NCBI GenBank assembly: GCA_002421405.1
Contig: DIJY01000069.1
Coordinates: 1-5,781, forward strand
Direction of reading: 5' to 3'
From: Caryophanales bacterium UBA5632
Lineage (GTDB): Bacteria > Bacillota_I > Bacilli_A > Izemoplasmatales > Hujiaoplasmataceae
DNA: 5,781 bases
In this document: one piece after another, positions 1 through 5,724 of the stretch
How the letters are laid out: the number at the start of each line of letters is the position of its first letter
Position numbering within the stretch: position 1 is the first letter of the stretch
Position numbers and translations under genes: made by a program
Notes under the pieces: generated by a model
The model's input: the letters and a program-made list of their open reading frames with translations, nothing else
What the model was told of the DNA's origin: nothing
The model's database searches: none

Positions 1-345
1 ATTCAATCAAAATACCCACAGGCCGTCATTAGCGATGAAATCTGTAATTCAACTAGGATCCGTCAAGAAGCGGTTTTAAAGTCGAATAATGCCGTTGATT
101 TGTGTTTTGTCGTCGGGGATCCTTTTAGTAATAACACCGCAAGTCTGGTCAAATTATCAAAGACCCTTACTAGCGCCATCACGTACGCCATAGAATCCGT
201 TGAAGATATTCAACCAGCGCAACTCATGGGTTATAAAACAGTCTCCGTCACGAGCGGGGCATCAACGCCGACCCAGATTACCAATCAAGTCATTGCGTAT
301 TTAAAGCAATTTGATGAAACCGACAAATCAACTTGGATAAAGTAA
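1..345 (+). CDS. ispH: 4-hydroxy-3-methylbut-2-enyl diphosphate reductase (IspH/LytB), C-terminal part; 5' end outside window
   Basis: IspH is an iron-sulfur enzyme that converts HMBPP into isopentenyl and dimethylallyl diphosphate, the last step of the MEP pathway, in the cytoplasm. The frame is open from base 1 and gives 114 residues before a TAA stop. The full family is about 280-315 residues, so more than half is missing. Family signatures seen: the third cluster cysteine in DEICNSTRIRQEAV (Cys15 of the fragment, codon 43-45), the diphosphate-binding loop VVGDPFSNNT (Ser43, Asn44, Asn45), and VTSGASTP (residues 83-90, with Ser88 matching the family substrate-binding serine). The family usually has VTAGASTP, so Ala to Ser is a mild change. 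A TTG at position 100 is not the start, because the conserved cysteine lies upstream of it in the same frame. The two other cluster cysteines would lie outside the window. It runs convergent to dxs, the first MEP gene. Confidence 0.93.
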   Translation: MQSKYPQAVISDEICNSTRIRQEAVLKSNNAVDLCFVVGDPFSNNTASLVKLSKTLTSAITYAIESVEDIQPAQLMGYKTVSVTSGASTPTQITNQVIAYLKQFDETDKSTWIK

Positions 346-388
346 CAGTTCATCACAAAAAAAACTTTCTTTTTGTTGCACTCTGGTT

Positions 389-394
389 TATAAT
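389..394 (+). promoter_or_regulatory. Probable sigma-A -10 box (TATAAT) for the small membrane protein gene
   Basis: A perfect TATAAT lies 34 nt before the ATG of the 56-residue protein, which would place transcription start near 401 with a leader of about 27 nt. No good -35 is present: at 16-17 nt spacing the sequence is TTCTTT or TTTCTT. The TTGCAC at 376-381 is only 7 nt upstream and cannot serve. There is no correctly spaced TG extension. The promoter is therefore probably weak or dependent on the upstream A/T tract, and read-through from ispH remains possible. Confidence 0.5.
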
Positions 395-415
395 AGACTA
401 AGCAAATCTATATTT

Positions 416-422
416 GAGGTGA
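416..422 (+). promoter_or_regulatory. Shine-Dalgarno site GAGGTGA of the small membrane protein gene
   Basis: GAGGTGA is a strong match to the 16S anti-SD and is followed by a 5-nt spacer (AAACA) and ATG at 428. It is the best evidence that the short frame is translated. It also sets the site-to-start spacing seen again at dxs and xseA in this window. Confidence 0.85.
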
Positions 423-427
423 AAACA

Positions 428-598
428 ATGCCACAAAGCAAAAAGCGTCCGAAACCTGTCGTGGTTGAACCGGAAATGCGTTCTTTCAATCCCACGAAAA
501 GCAAATTTGGTAAAATCGTCTTAGTCATTCTCGCTATTGGAATGTTCTTGGGCTTATTAATTGCTGCTATCGTACAGGGAATTAAAGTATTAAGCTAA
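428..598 (+). CDS. Small single-pass membrane protein, 56 residues, function unknown
   Basis: I do not recognise a characterised family. The frame runs from ATG to TAA and encodes 56 residues. The N-terminal part (about 1-28) is hydrophilic, basic and proline-containing (MPQSKKRPKP, then KSKFGK). One strongly hydrophobic segment spans about residues 30-49, followed by a short GIKVLS tail. The cluster of Lys/Arg before the segment predicts, by the positive-inside rule, a cytoplasmic N-terminus and a tiny external C-terminus. There is no signal-peptidase or lipobox motif, and the hydrophobic stretch lies too far in for a typical cleaved signal peptide. A strong Shine-Dalgarno, a TATAAT box and a terminator right after the stop support a real, separately expressed gene. 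The shape resembles short DUF-type one-helix membrane proteins of Bacillota, but no family assignment is claimed. Confidence 0.8.
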   Translation: MPQSKKRPKPVVVEPEMRSFNPTKSKFGKIVLVILAIGMFLGLLIAAIVQGIKVLS

Positions 599-610
599 TT
601 TTAATCAAAT

Positions 611-644
611 AAAAGAGATTATTCGACCGGAATAATCTCTTTTT
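611..644. terminator. Bidirectional intrinsic terminator between convergent genes
   Basis: A perfect 14-bp inverted repeat (611-624 with 630-643) encloses a 5-nt loop, GACCG. On the plus strand the 3' arm ends in a run of five T (640-644). On the minus strand the arm ends in TTTT followed by ATTTG. It begins 12 nt after the stop of the small membrane protein gene and lies 5 nt beyond the stop of recN, so it can end both units. The stem is AT-rich, as expected in a low-GC genome. Confidence 0.9.
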
Positions 645-649
645 ATATT

Positions 650-2329
650 TTAGTTTTCCAATAACAGTTCTTTCGCACCTTGAATGCCGGTATTCGATAA
701 TTTTTCTCCAGAAATCATTTCGGCGATATCTTCTACTCTTTCATCGAATGAAAGTTCTTTGATCGAAGCGATGGTCCGTTTGTTCATTTCTTTTTTCTGC
801 ACTCTGAGTTGGTGTTCAGCGATTGCGACGACTTGCGGAACATGAGAAATCGATAAAACTTGACACGTCGCAGAGATCGCTTTTAATTTCTTCGCGATTT
901 GTTTTGCAACATAGCCACTGATACCAGTATCAATTTCATCAAAGATCATCGTTGATAAGGATTGACTCTTAATAAAAATTGTCTTAAAAGCCAACATCAT
1001 TCGGCTCATCTCGCCGCCTGAAGCGGTTTTAGCGAGCGGTTTTAAGGTTTCACCGACATTGGTTGAAATCAAATAATCAACTTCATCAATGCCATTGGGT
1101 CCAAACATCTCTTTTTTCATGATGTCTGATGAATCCTTGGTTTTAAATTCAATCTTGAATTCAGTGTTTTTTAAGACTAAGTCATGAAAGACTGATTTTA
1201 ATTCCTTTTCGATTTGTTTCGCAATTTCACGGCGAACTTTAGAAATTGACTCTGCGGATTTCACTAAATTGAAATGCGCAGTTTCAAGCATTTTTTTCTC
1301 TTTTAAGAGGTATTCTTCGTAATTTTCACTTTGGTCGATGGCTTTTTCAATCATTTGCTGATAATCAATCAATTCTGAAATACTTTTTTTGTATTTGTTT
1401 TTTATCTTGTCGAGTTCATTCAATCTATCATTCATTTGATTTAGTAAATCAGGATCGAATGCTAAATCTCGCAATTGATGTTTTAGTGCCTTTTCTAAAT
1501 CTTCAAAATCATAGTAAGCATTTTTAGCTTGCTCGCTTTCCTTCTCAAAATTTAAGCCATAACTCGCAAGATGACTGAGCTCATTTTGAAGGGTATAGAG
1601 ATGATCTGTCAATCCATTTTCGAAAACCGTTATCGCGCTTTGTAATGCTAGATTGATTTTATCGAAATTGGACAAAACACTGATTTCTTGTTCGAGTAAG
1701 GATTCTTCATCCGTTTTTAATTTGAGATTGGTCAATTCTTTTAATTGAAATTGATACATTTCAAGTTTGTCTTGTAATTCTTTTTGTAGCGATAACCATT
1801 TCATATAATTTTGATAAGCGGCTTGATAGATTATCAAATCAGCGGTGTAATTTTCTAGATACGGCGCTAATATTTCATAACGGAAGCCATCGATCAAATC
1901 TAAATAATACTGGGGACTTAATAATCTTTGGGTATCAAACTGCGAATGAATATCCGCTAAATGCCGAGTAATTTCCTTTAATTGTAATAACGTGACAGTC
2001 ACATCATTTATTTTGATGATGTTTTTATTTTGCATCGAAATTTCGCGGTAAATTTTAATCTCGTCATCCCAATAAGGAATTTTAGCTGTATTTAGGCTTG
2101 CTTTCAAACGATCAGATTCAATTGAGAAAAGACCTTGAACGGAAGCAAATTGCTCGCCGGTTCGAATCATCTCTTGATTGGCGCGGTCCCCTAAAAGCAG
2201 TCCGATGGCATCGATGATTAAACTCTTACCAGCTCCCGTTTCACCGGTCAAAACGGTCATGCCGTTTTTGAAAGTAACGTCTAATTCATCGATGATTGCG
2301 AAATGTTTGACCTTTAATGATTTAATCAC
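650..2329 (-). CDS. recN: DNA repair protein RecN (SMC-like ATPase)
   Basis: RecN is a cytoplasmic SMC-family ATPase that gathers at double-strand breaks and supports RecA-dependent recombination. With the GTG start at 2329 it is 559 residues, a normal family length. Seen in order: N-terminal ATPase lobe with Walker A GETGAGKS (29-36); LADIHSQFDTQRLL (124-137), matching the family IHGQHEHQ region; a long charged, leucine-rich coiled-coil middle (about 150-400); the ABC signature SGGEMS (437-442); Walker B and D-loop MIFDEIDTGISG (around 461-472); and switch histidine H496 in ISHVPQ. The C-terminal RVEDIAEMISGE block is also typical. A TTG frame opening at 2344 lies upstream of the Shine-Dalgarno site and would add five residues (LRGEP), so GTG 2329 is preferred. 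It is the last operon gene, 18 nt after dxs, and ends just before the hairpin terminator. Two usually conserved N-lobe motifs are altered (see findings), but all ATPase motifs are intact. Confidence 0.96.
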   Translation of the reverse strand: MIKSLKVKHFAIIDELDVTFKNGMTVLTGETGAGKSLIIDAIGLLLGDRANQEMIRTGEQFASVQGLFSIESDRLKASLNTAKIPYWDDEIKIYREISMQNKNIIKINDVTVTLLQLKEITRHLADIHSQFDTQRLLSPQYYLDLIDGFRYEILAPYLENYTADLIIYQAAYQNYMKWLSLQKELQDKLEMYQFQLKELTNLKLKTDEESLLEQEISVLSNFDKINLALQSAITVFENGLTDHLYTLQNELSHLASYGLNFEKESEQAKNAYYDFEDLEKALKHQLRDLAFDPDLLNQMNDRLNELDKIKNKYKKSISELIDYQQMIEKAIDQSENYEEYLLKEKKMLETAHFNLVKSAESISKVRREIAKQIEKELKSVFHDLVLKNTEFKIEFKTKDSSDIMKKEMFGPNGIDEVDYLISTNVGETLKPLAKTASGGEMSRMMLAFKTIFIKSQSLSTMIFDEIDTGISGYVAKQIAKKLKAISATCQVLSISHVPQVVAIAEHQLRVQKKEMNKRTIASIKELSFDERVEDIAEMISGEKLSNTGIQGAKELLLEN

Positions 2330-2333
2330 CGGC

Positions 2334-2342
2334 TCACCCCTC
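2334..2342 (-). promoter_or_regulatory. Shine-Dalgarno site GAGGGGTGA deciding the recN start
   Basis: Read on the minus strand, GAGGGGTGA is followed by a 4-nt spacer (GCCG) and GTG at 2329, giving the protein start MIKSLKVKHFAIIDEL, which fits the family N-terminus. The competing TTG at 2344 overlaps the upstream edge of this site and has no ribosome-binding site of its own. Confidence 0.8.
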
Positions 2343-2347
2343 AAAAA

Positions 2348-4204
2348 CTAATGGATTGCTTTTTCAAATAATTGACGTAAAGATTCATTATCAAGATGAT
2401 ATTTTTGATAGATTTCATGGATTTTTCCTTGTTCAATGAATTCGTCGGGTAATCCTAAAATCTCTAAGTTATTCGTATTTAATTGATGCATGTGAAGGTA
2501 TTCTAATAGGGAACTGCCTAAACCGCCTATGACAGTTACGTCTTCCAAAACGAAGGTTTTTAGGTTTGATGAAGCAATTTCTTCAAGCATCTTGGGGTCT
2601 AATGGCTTGATAAATCTTGCATTATAGAGATTGATTGGCAGATGGTATTCCTCAATCAGCGAGGCCATTCTTAAGACGTTATCACCGTAAGTGATTAAAT
2701 TGATGATGCCGTTATCTTTTAGTTTTGTCCAAGTGCCCAATTCAATGGGTTCATACTCGTAGTTATCTTGATATGCAAAATTTGGAAATGGGACATTTGA
2801 ATATCGAATTGCAAAGGGTGACGATACGCGATCAAACGCTAAATCAAGCAATTGATAAGCCTCGATGGGATCTTTCGCTTGCGTGATAATCATGTTTGGC
2901 AAATGTCTTAAATAGGCAATGTCGTAAATTCCTTGATGCGTGTCGCCATCATCTCCCACCACACCGGCACGATCAATGCCAAAAACGACATGAAGATTTT
3001 GACGGCAGATATCATGGCTCATTTGGTCAAAAGCTCTTTGTAAGAATGAGGAGTAAATGGGAATGAAGACCGGTTTTTTTTCTATCGCTAATGCGCCAGA
3101 AAAACAGACCGCAAATGATTCACAAATGCCGACATCAATGATTTTATCAGGGTATTTGGTCTGAAAATCAAAGAGTTCAGAGCCCGAAATCATCGCTGGG
3201 ACAACAACTCTCAATTCTGGGGTGACTTCCGCTCTTTTGATTAAATACTCACTGATAATATTACTCCACGAGTGCGTATTTTCTGCTTTTATTACAAGGG
3301 GTTCACCCGTTTCTGGAATAAAGGGTTTTACGCCATGCCAAGCACCAATTTTATCGTTTTCCGCGTAAGGATACCCCTTGCCTTTTTTCGTGATGACATG
3401 CAACACGATGGGTTGATTCATTGACTTGACGAGTTTCAAATATTTTTCAAGCGTTTTAAAATTATGGCCATCAATCGGTCCGTAATATTTAAATCCGAAT
3501 TCATCAAATATCGTGGTATTCTTCGCAAATCCACGAATCATTTGACCAACACGTGTTTTTAAGTCGCGGAAAAAATAGGGGAATTTTTGTCCCGTTTTTG
3601 AAGCCTTGATATAGGTTTTATTCGAACGCATCGAATTGAGAAGTTTGGCGAAGGTGCCGACGTTTTTCGAAATGCTCATCTCATTGTCATTTAAAATAAT
3701 AATGGGAGATAAATTTTGTTGATGACCTAAGAAGTTTAATGCTTCAAAACTTAATCCACTGTTTAAACTGCCATCGCCAACGACGGCGACGCATTTATGC
3801 GTTTCATGATTCATGGCCTTCGCAACCTCAAAACCAGCTAATGCAGCCATCGCAGTCGATGAATGTCCGGCCTCCCAAACATCATGAATCGATTCGTTCT
3901 TTTTAATATAACCGGATAAACCTTCAAATTTTCGAAGTGTCGAAAAATCGGCGGCTCTCCCCGTTAAAATTTTGTGGGTGTAAGACTGATGTCCGACATC
4001 AAAGATGAGTTTATCAACCGGAGAATTAAAAACTTTGTGAAGTGCAATCGTTAACTCGACGACGCCGAGATTAGAAGATAAATGCCCGCCTGTCTTCGAA
4101 ATATTATCAATCAGAAAAGAGCGAACTGAGGCGGCCAGTTCGACTAATTCTTCCTTCTTCATGGTTTTCAGAAATGTTGGGTCCTTGATTGAAATTAAAT
4201 CCAC
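2348..4204 (-). CDS. dxs: 1-deoxy-D-xylulose-5-phosphate synthase
   Basis: Dxs is a thiamine-diphosphate enzyme that condenses pyruvate with glyceraldehyde 3-phosphate, the entry step of the MEP pathway, in the cytoplasm. With GTG 4204 it is 618 residues, a usual length, and begins MDLISIKDPTFLK as Bacillota homologues do. A GTG at 4213 would add three residues but lies inside the Shine-Dalgarno site. Family landmarks: His41 in GGH; cofactor motif GDG (143-145) to NDN (172-174); WHG (289-291); Glu362, the general acid/base equivalent; Tyr384 and Arg390 in IYSSFLQR; Arg412, Asp419 and His423 in DRAGVVGDDGDTHQG; Arg467; and a transketolase C-terminal domain with GGLGSSLLEYL (560-570). Residues matching E. 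coli His49, Glu370, Arg420, Asp427, His431 and Arg478 are all kept. Odd points: the usual AEQHA is CESFA, RYPRG is RYSNV, and the GDGALTGG-type loop is GDGSLNSG. It sits 12 nt after xseB and 18 nt before recN. Confidence 0.96.
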   Translation of the reverse strand: MDLISIKDPTFLKTMKKEELVELAASVRSFLIDNISKTGGHLSSNLGVVELTIALHKVFNSPVDKLIFDVGHQSYTHKILTGRAADFSTLRKFEGLSGYIKKNESIHDVWEAGHSSTAMAALAGFEVAKAMNHETHKCVAVVGDGSLNSGLSFEALNFLGHQQNLSPIIILNDNEMSISKNVGTFAKLLNSMRSNKTYIKASKTGQKFPYFFRDLKTRVGQMIRGFAKNTTIFDEFGFKYYGPIDGHNFKTLEKYLKLVKSMNQPIVLHVITKKGKGYPYAENDKIGAWHGVKPFIPETGEPLVIKAENTHSWSNIISEYLIKRAEVTPELRVVVPAMISGSELFDFQTKYPDKIIDVGICESFAVCFSGALAIEKKPVFIPIYSSFLQRAFDQMSHDICRQNLHVVFGIDRAGVVGDDGDTHQGIYDIAYLRHLPNMIITQAKDPIEAYQLLDLAFDRVSSPFAIRYSNVPFPNFAYQDNYEYEPIELGTWTKLKDNGIINLITYGDNVLRMASLIEEYHLPINLYNARFIKPLDPKMLEEIASSNLKTFVLEDVTVIGGLGSSLLEYLHMHQLNTNNLEILGLPDEFIEQGKIHEIYQKYHLDNESLRQLFEKAIH

Positions 4205-4209
4205 AAAAG

Positions 4210-4215
4210 TCACCT
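4210..4215 (-). promoter_or_regulatory. Shine-Dalgarno site AGGTGA deciding the dxs start
   Basis: Immediately after the xseB stop the minus strand reads CAGGTGA, then CTTTT, then GTG at 4204. The 5-nt spacer is the same as at the 56-residue gene. The GTG at 4213 is part of the site itself and is unlikely to be used. The chosen start matches the conserved MDL N-terminus of Dxs. Confidence 0.82.
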
Positions 4216-4216
4216 G

Positions 4217-4435
4217 TTAGTCTTCTAGTTTTGGAAAATCAACTAATTGATCATCTTTCATCATTTTAACGACGACATTTTCGGCGTTTTTTAATAAATC
4301 ATGACAATATTTAGCCATTTCAATACCCTCTTGGTATTTTTTAACGGCATTTTCAAGTTCTAACTCGCCCGATTCTAGTTCTTTAACGAATGTTTCGAGT
4401 TTTTTTAAAGCGGCTTCAAATGATAATTTTTCCAT
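4217..4435 (-). CDS. xseB: Exodeoxyribonuclease VII small subunit
   Basis: XseB is the small helical subunit that binds several copies per XseA to form exonuclease VII, which degrades single-stranded DNA from both ends into oligonucleotides and acts in repair. The protein has 72 residues, within the 70-80 usual for the family. The signature is clear: SFEAALKKLETFVKELESGE (5-24), followed by LENAVKKYQEGIEMAKYCHDLL, matching the family pattern of F-E-A-L, L-E-x-G and Y-x-x-G-x-x-L/M-x-x-x-C. It is predicted to be nearly all alpha-helical, as a coiled hairpin. ATG starts 2 nt after the xseA stop (TAA TC ATG), and its ribosome-binding site AAAGGA (4445-4450) lies within the last codons of xseA, so translation is probably coupled to the large subunit. 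Confidence 0.96.
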   Translation of the reverse strand: MEKLSFEAALKKLETFVKELESGELELENAVKKYQEGIEMAKYCHDLLKNAENVVVKMMKDDQLVDFPKLED

Positions 4436-4437
4436 GA

Positions 4438-5712
4438 TTATCCATCCTTTAAGATTTGATCAATGGTTGCTTGAATTGTTCCATCGACCATTGAGATATC
4501 AATATGATCATTGATGTGAAACGGTTGAATACTTTTAATGATTTTTCCATCTTTTTTGACAATCGCATACCCTTTTTTCATGAGATTTAAAGGGTTTAAC
4601 AATTCTAATTTTTCAGCGAGATTCACAAATTGAATTGCTTCATGCCTTAAACGGTCGCGATAAAGTCCATTCAAAGTATCTTCGAGTCTGGTAACTTTTT
4701 CAAAGGCAGTTATTAAGAGTTTATCGGGACGAGTTTGAGTTAATCGGTCAGTGAGATGCATCAATTGCATGGTTGGTTTTTCAATGAGTCTTGCTGGATT
4801 GATAAAGACGTAGGAACTTAATAGCTGATTGAGATGTCTTGATTCAGCGGTTAAGACTCGATTAACGTAAGTCCGCATTTTCTGTTGATAATTGATCAGC
4901 GTTTCTAATAAATTCTTTTGATCAGGAACAACTAATTCTGCCGCCCCTGAAGGCGTTGGCGCTCTTAAATCGGAAACAAAATCCGCAATTGTCGTATCAG
5001 TTTCATGGCCAATCGCTGAGATAATCGGTATTTTTGAGTCGTAGATGGCTTTTGCAACTATCTCTTCGTTAAAAGCCCATAAATCTTCAATTGAACCGCC
5101 GCCACGTCCCACGATTAAAACATCAGCGATTGAATCTTGATTGGCTTTTTCAATCATTTTGACGATTGAAAATTTTGCTTCTTCACCCTGAACTAAAGCA
5201 GGATAGACAACAATCTTCGTTAAGGGGTACCTGCGGTTAATGATATTGATGATATCTCTGACAGCGGCACCTGTTGGGGATGTAATCACGCCGACCACTT
5301 TTGGAAAAACTGGAATTGGTAATTTATGAGCCGAATCGAATAGTCCGGCTTCATTGAGTTTGATTTTTAGTTTTTCGAACGCTTGGTATAAATCGCCAAG
5401 TCCTTCTTCCGCCATCGCTGTCACGTATACTTGATAATTGCCAGTGGCTTCATAGATTGATACGTAGCCTTCAACAATGACTTTAGATCCTTCTTTGGGC
5501 TCAAATTTGAGTTTCATCGCGTTTTGTGAAAACATGACGGCACTCACTTGTGAGGATTCATCTTTCAATGAAAAATAGAGATGACCCCGGCTGTGACGTT
5601 TAAAATTTGAAATTTCCGCCTTTAACCGAATATCTTTTAAATTATCATCTTGATCAAATCGATATTTTAAATAGCGGTTCAAGGCGGTGACGGTGATGAT
5701 CTTCTTTTCCAA
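4438..5712 (-). CDS. xseA: Exodeoxyribonuclease VII large subunit
   Basis: XseA is the catalytic subunit of exonuclease VII, a metal-dependent single-strand nuclease that works with XseB. Using TTG 5712 it has 424 residues, slightly shorter than the roughly 450 of B. subtilis and E. coli. Seen in order: N-terminal OB-fold DNA-binding domain (about 1-100) with AEISNFKRHSRGHLYFSLKD (32-51); catalytic domain with GVITSPTGAAVRDI (141-154), GRGGGSIEDLWAFNEE (202-217), GHETDTTIADF (235-245) and APTPSGAAE (251-259); a helical, charged region (about 265-370) expected to bind XseB; and the C-terminal LNPLNLMKKGYAIV (372-385) typical of the family. A GTG at 5721 gives 427 residues but lies within the Shine-Dalgarno site. 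The gene starts 10 nt after the preceding stop and ends 2 nt before xseB. No promoter is visible inside the window, so transcription probably begins further upstream. Confidence 0.96.
   Translation of the reverse strand: MEKKIITVTALNRYLKYRFDQDDNLKDIRLKAEISNFKRHSRGHLYFSLKDESSQVSAVMFSQNAMKLKFEPKEGSKVIVEGYVSIYEATGNYQVYVTAMAEEGLGDLYQAFEKLKIKLNEAGLFDSAHKLPIPVFPKVVGVITSPTGAAVRDIINIINRRYPLTKIVVYPALVQGEEAKFSIVKMIEKANQDSIADVLIVGRGGGSIEDLWAFNEEIVAKAIYDSKIPIISAIGHETDTTIADFVSDLRAPTPSGAAELVVPDQKNLLETLINYQQKMRTYVNRVLTAESRHLNQLLSSYVFINPARLIEKPTMQLMHLTDRLTQTRPDKLLITAFEKVTRLEDTLNGLYRDRLRHEAIQFVNLAEKLELLNPLNLMKKGYAIVKKDGKIIKSIQPFHINDHIDISMVDGTIQATIDQILKDG
4445..4450 (-). promoter_or_regulatory. Shine-Dalgarno site AAAGGA of xseB inside the xseA 3' end
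   Basis: AAAGGA on the minus strand lies 9 nt ahead of the xseB ATG. The spacer includes the xseA TAA stop. When aligned to the AAGGAGGTGA consensus, the start sits at nearly the same distance as at the other genes here. A ribosome finishing xseA would cover this site, consistent with coupled production of the two subunits. Confidence 0.75.
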
Positions 5713-5717
5713 AGGGT

Positions 5718-5724
5718 TCACCTC
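5718..5724 (-). promoter_or_regulatory. Shine-Dalgarno site GAGGTGA deciding the xseA start
   Basis: On the minus strand GAGGTGA is followed by ACCCT (5 nt) and TTG at 5712. The spacing equals that at dxs and at the 56-residue gene. The GTG at 5721 overlaps the site, so it is a poor start. The first base pair of the site overlaps the TGA stop of the preceding partial frame. Confidence 0.75.

Noticed and set aside
100..345. A complete 81-residue protein starting at TTG 100
   Set aside because: The same frame is open to base 1 and contains the conserved IspH cysteine motif upstream, so this is the tail of a longer gene.
355..376. Possible ispH terminator: ACAAAAA pairing with TTTTTGT around an 8-nt loop
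   Set aside because: The stem is only 7 bp and almost all A-T, and it is followed by TGCACTC with no T-run. It is better read as a homopolymer-rich stretch upstream of the -10 box.
376..394. TTGCAC plus TATAAT as a complete promoter pair
   Set aside because: The spacing is 7 nt, far short of the 16-18 nt needed. Only the -10 element is supported.
4205..4213. Dxs starting at GTG 4213 (MTFVDLIS)
   Set aside because: This codon is inside the AGGTGA ribosome-binding site and has none of its own. GTG 4204 gives the family-typical MDL start.
650..5721. Recoded UGA (Trp) as in Mycoplasma
   Set aside because: All minus-strand genes are full length with UGA read as stop, and their Trp codons are TGG, so the standard bacterial code fits.
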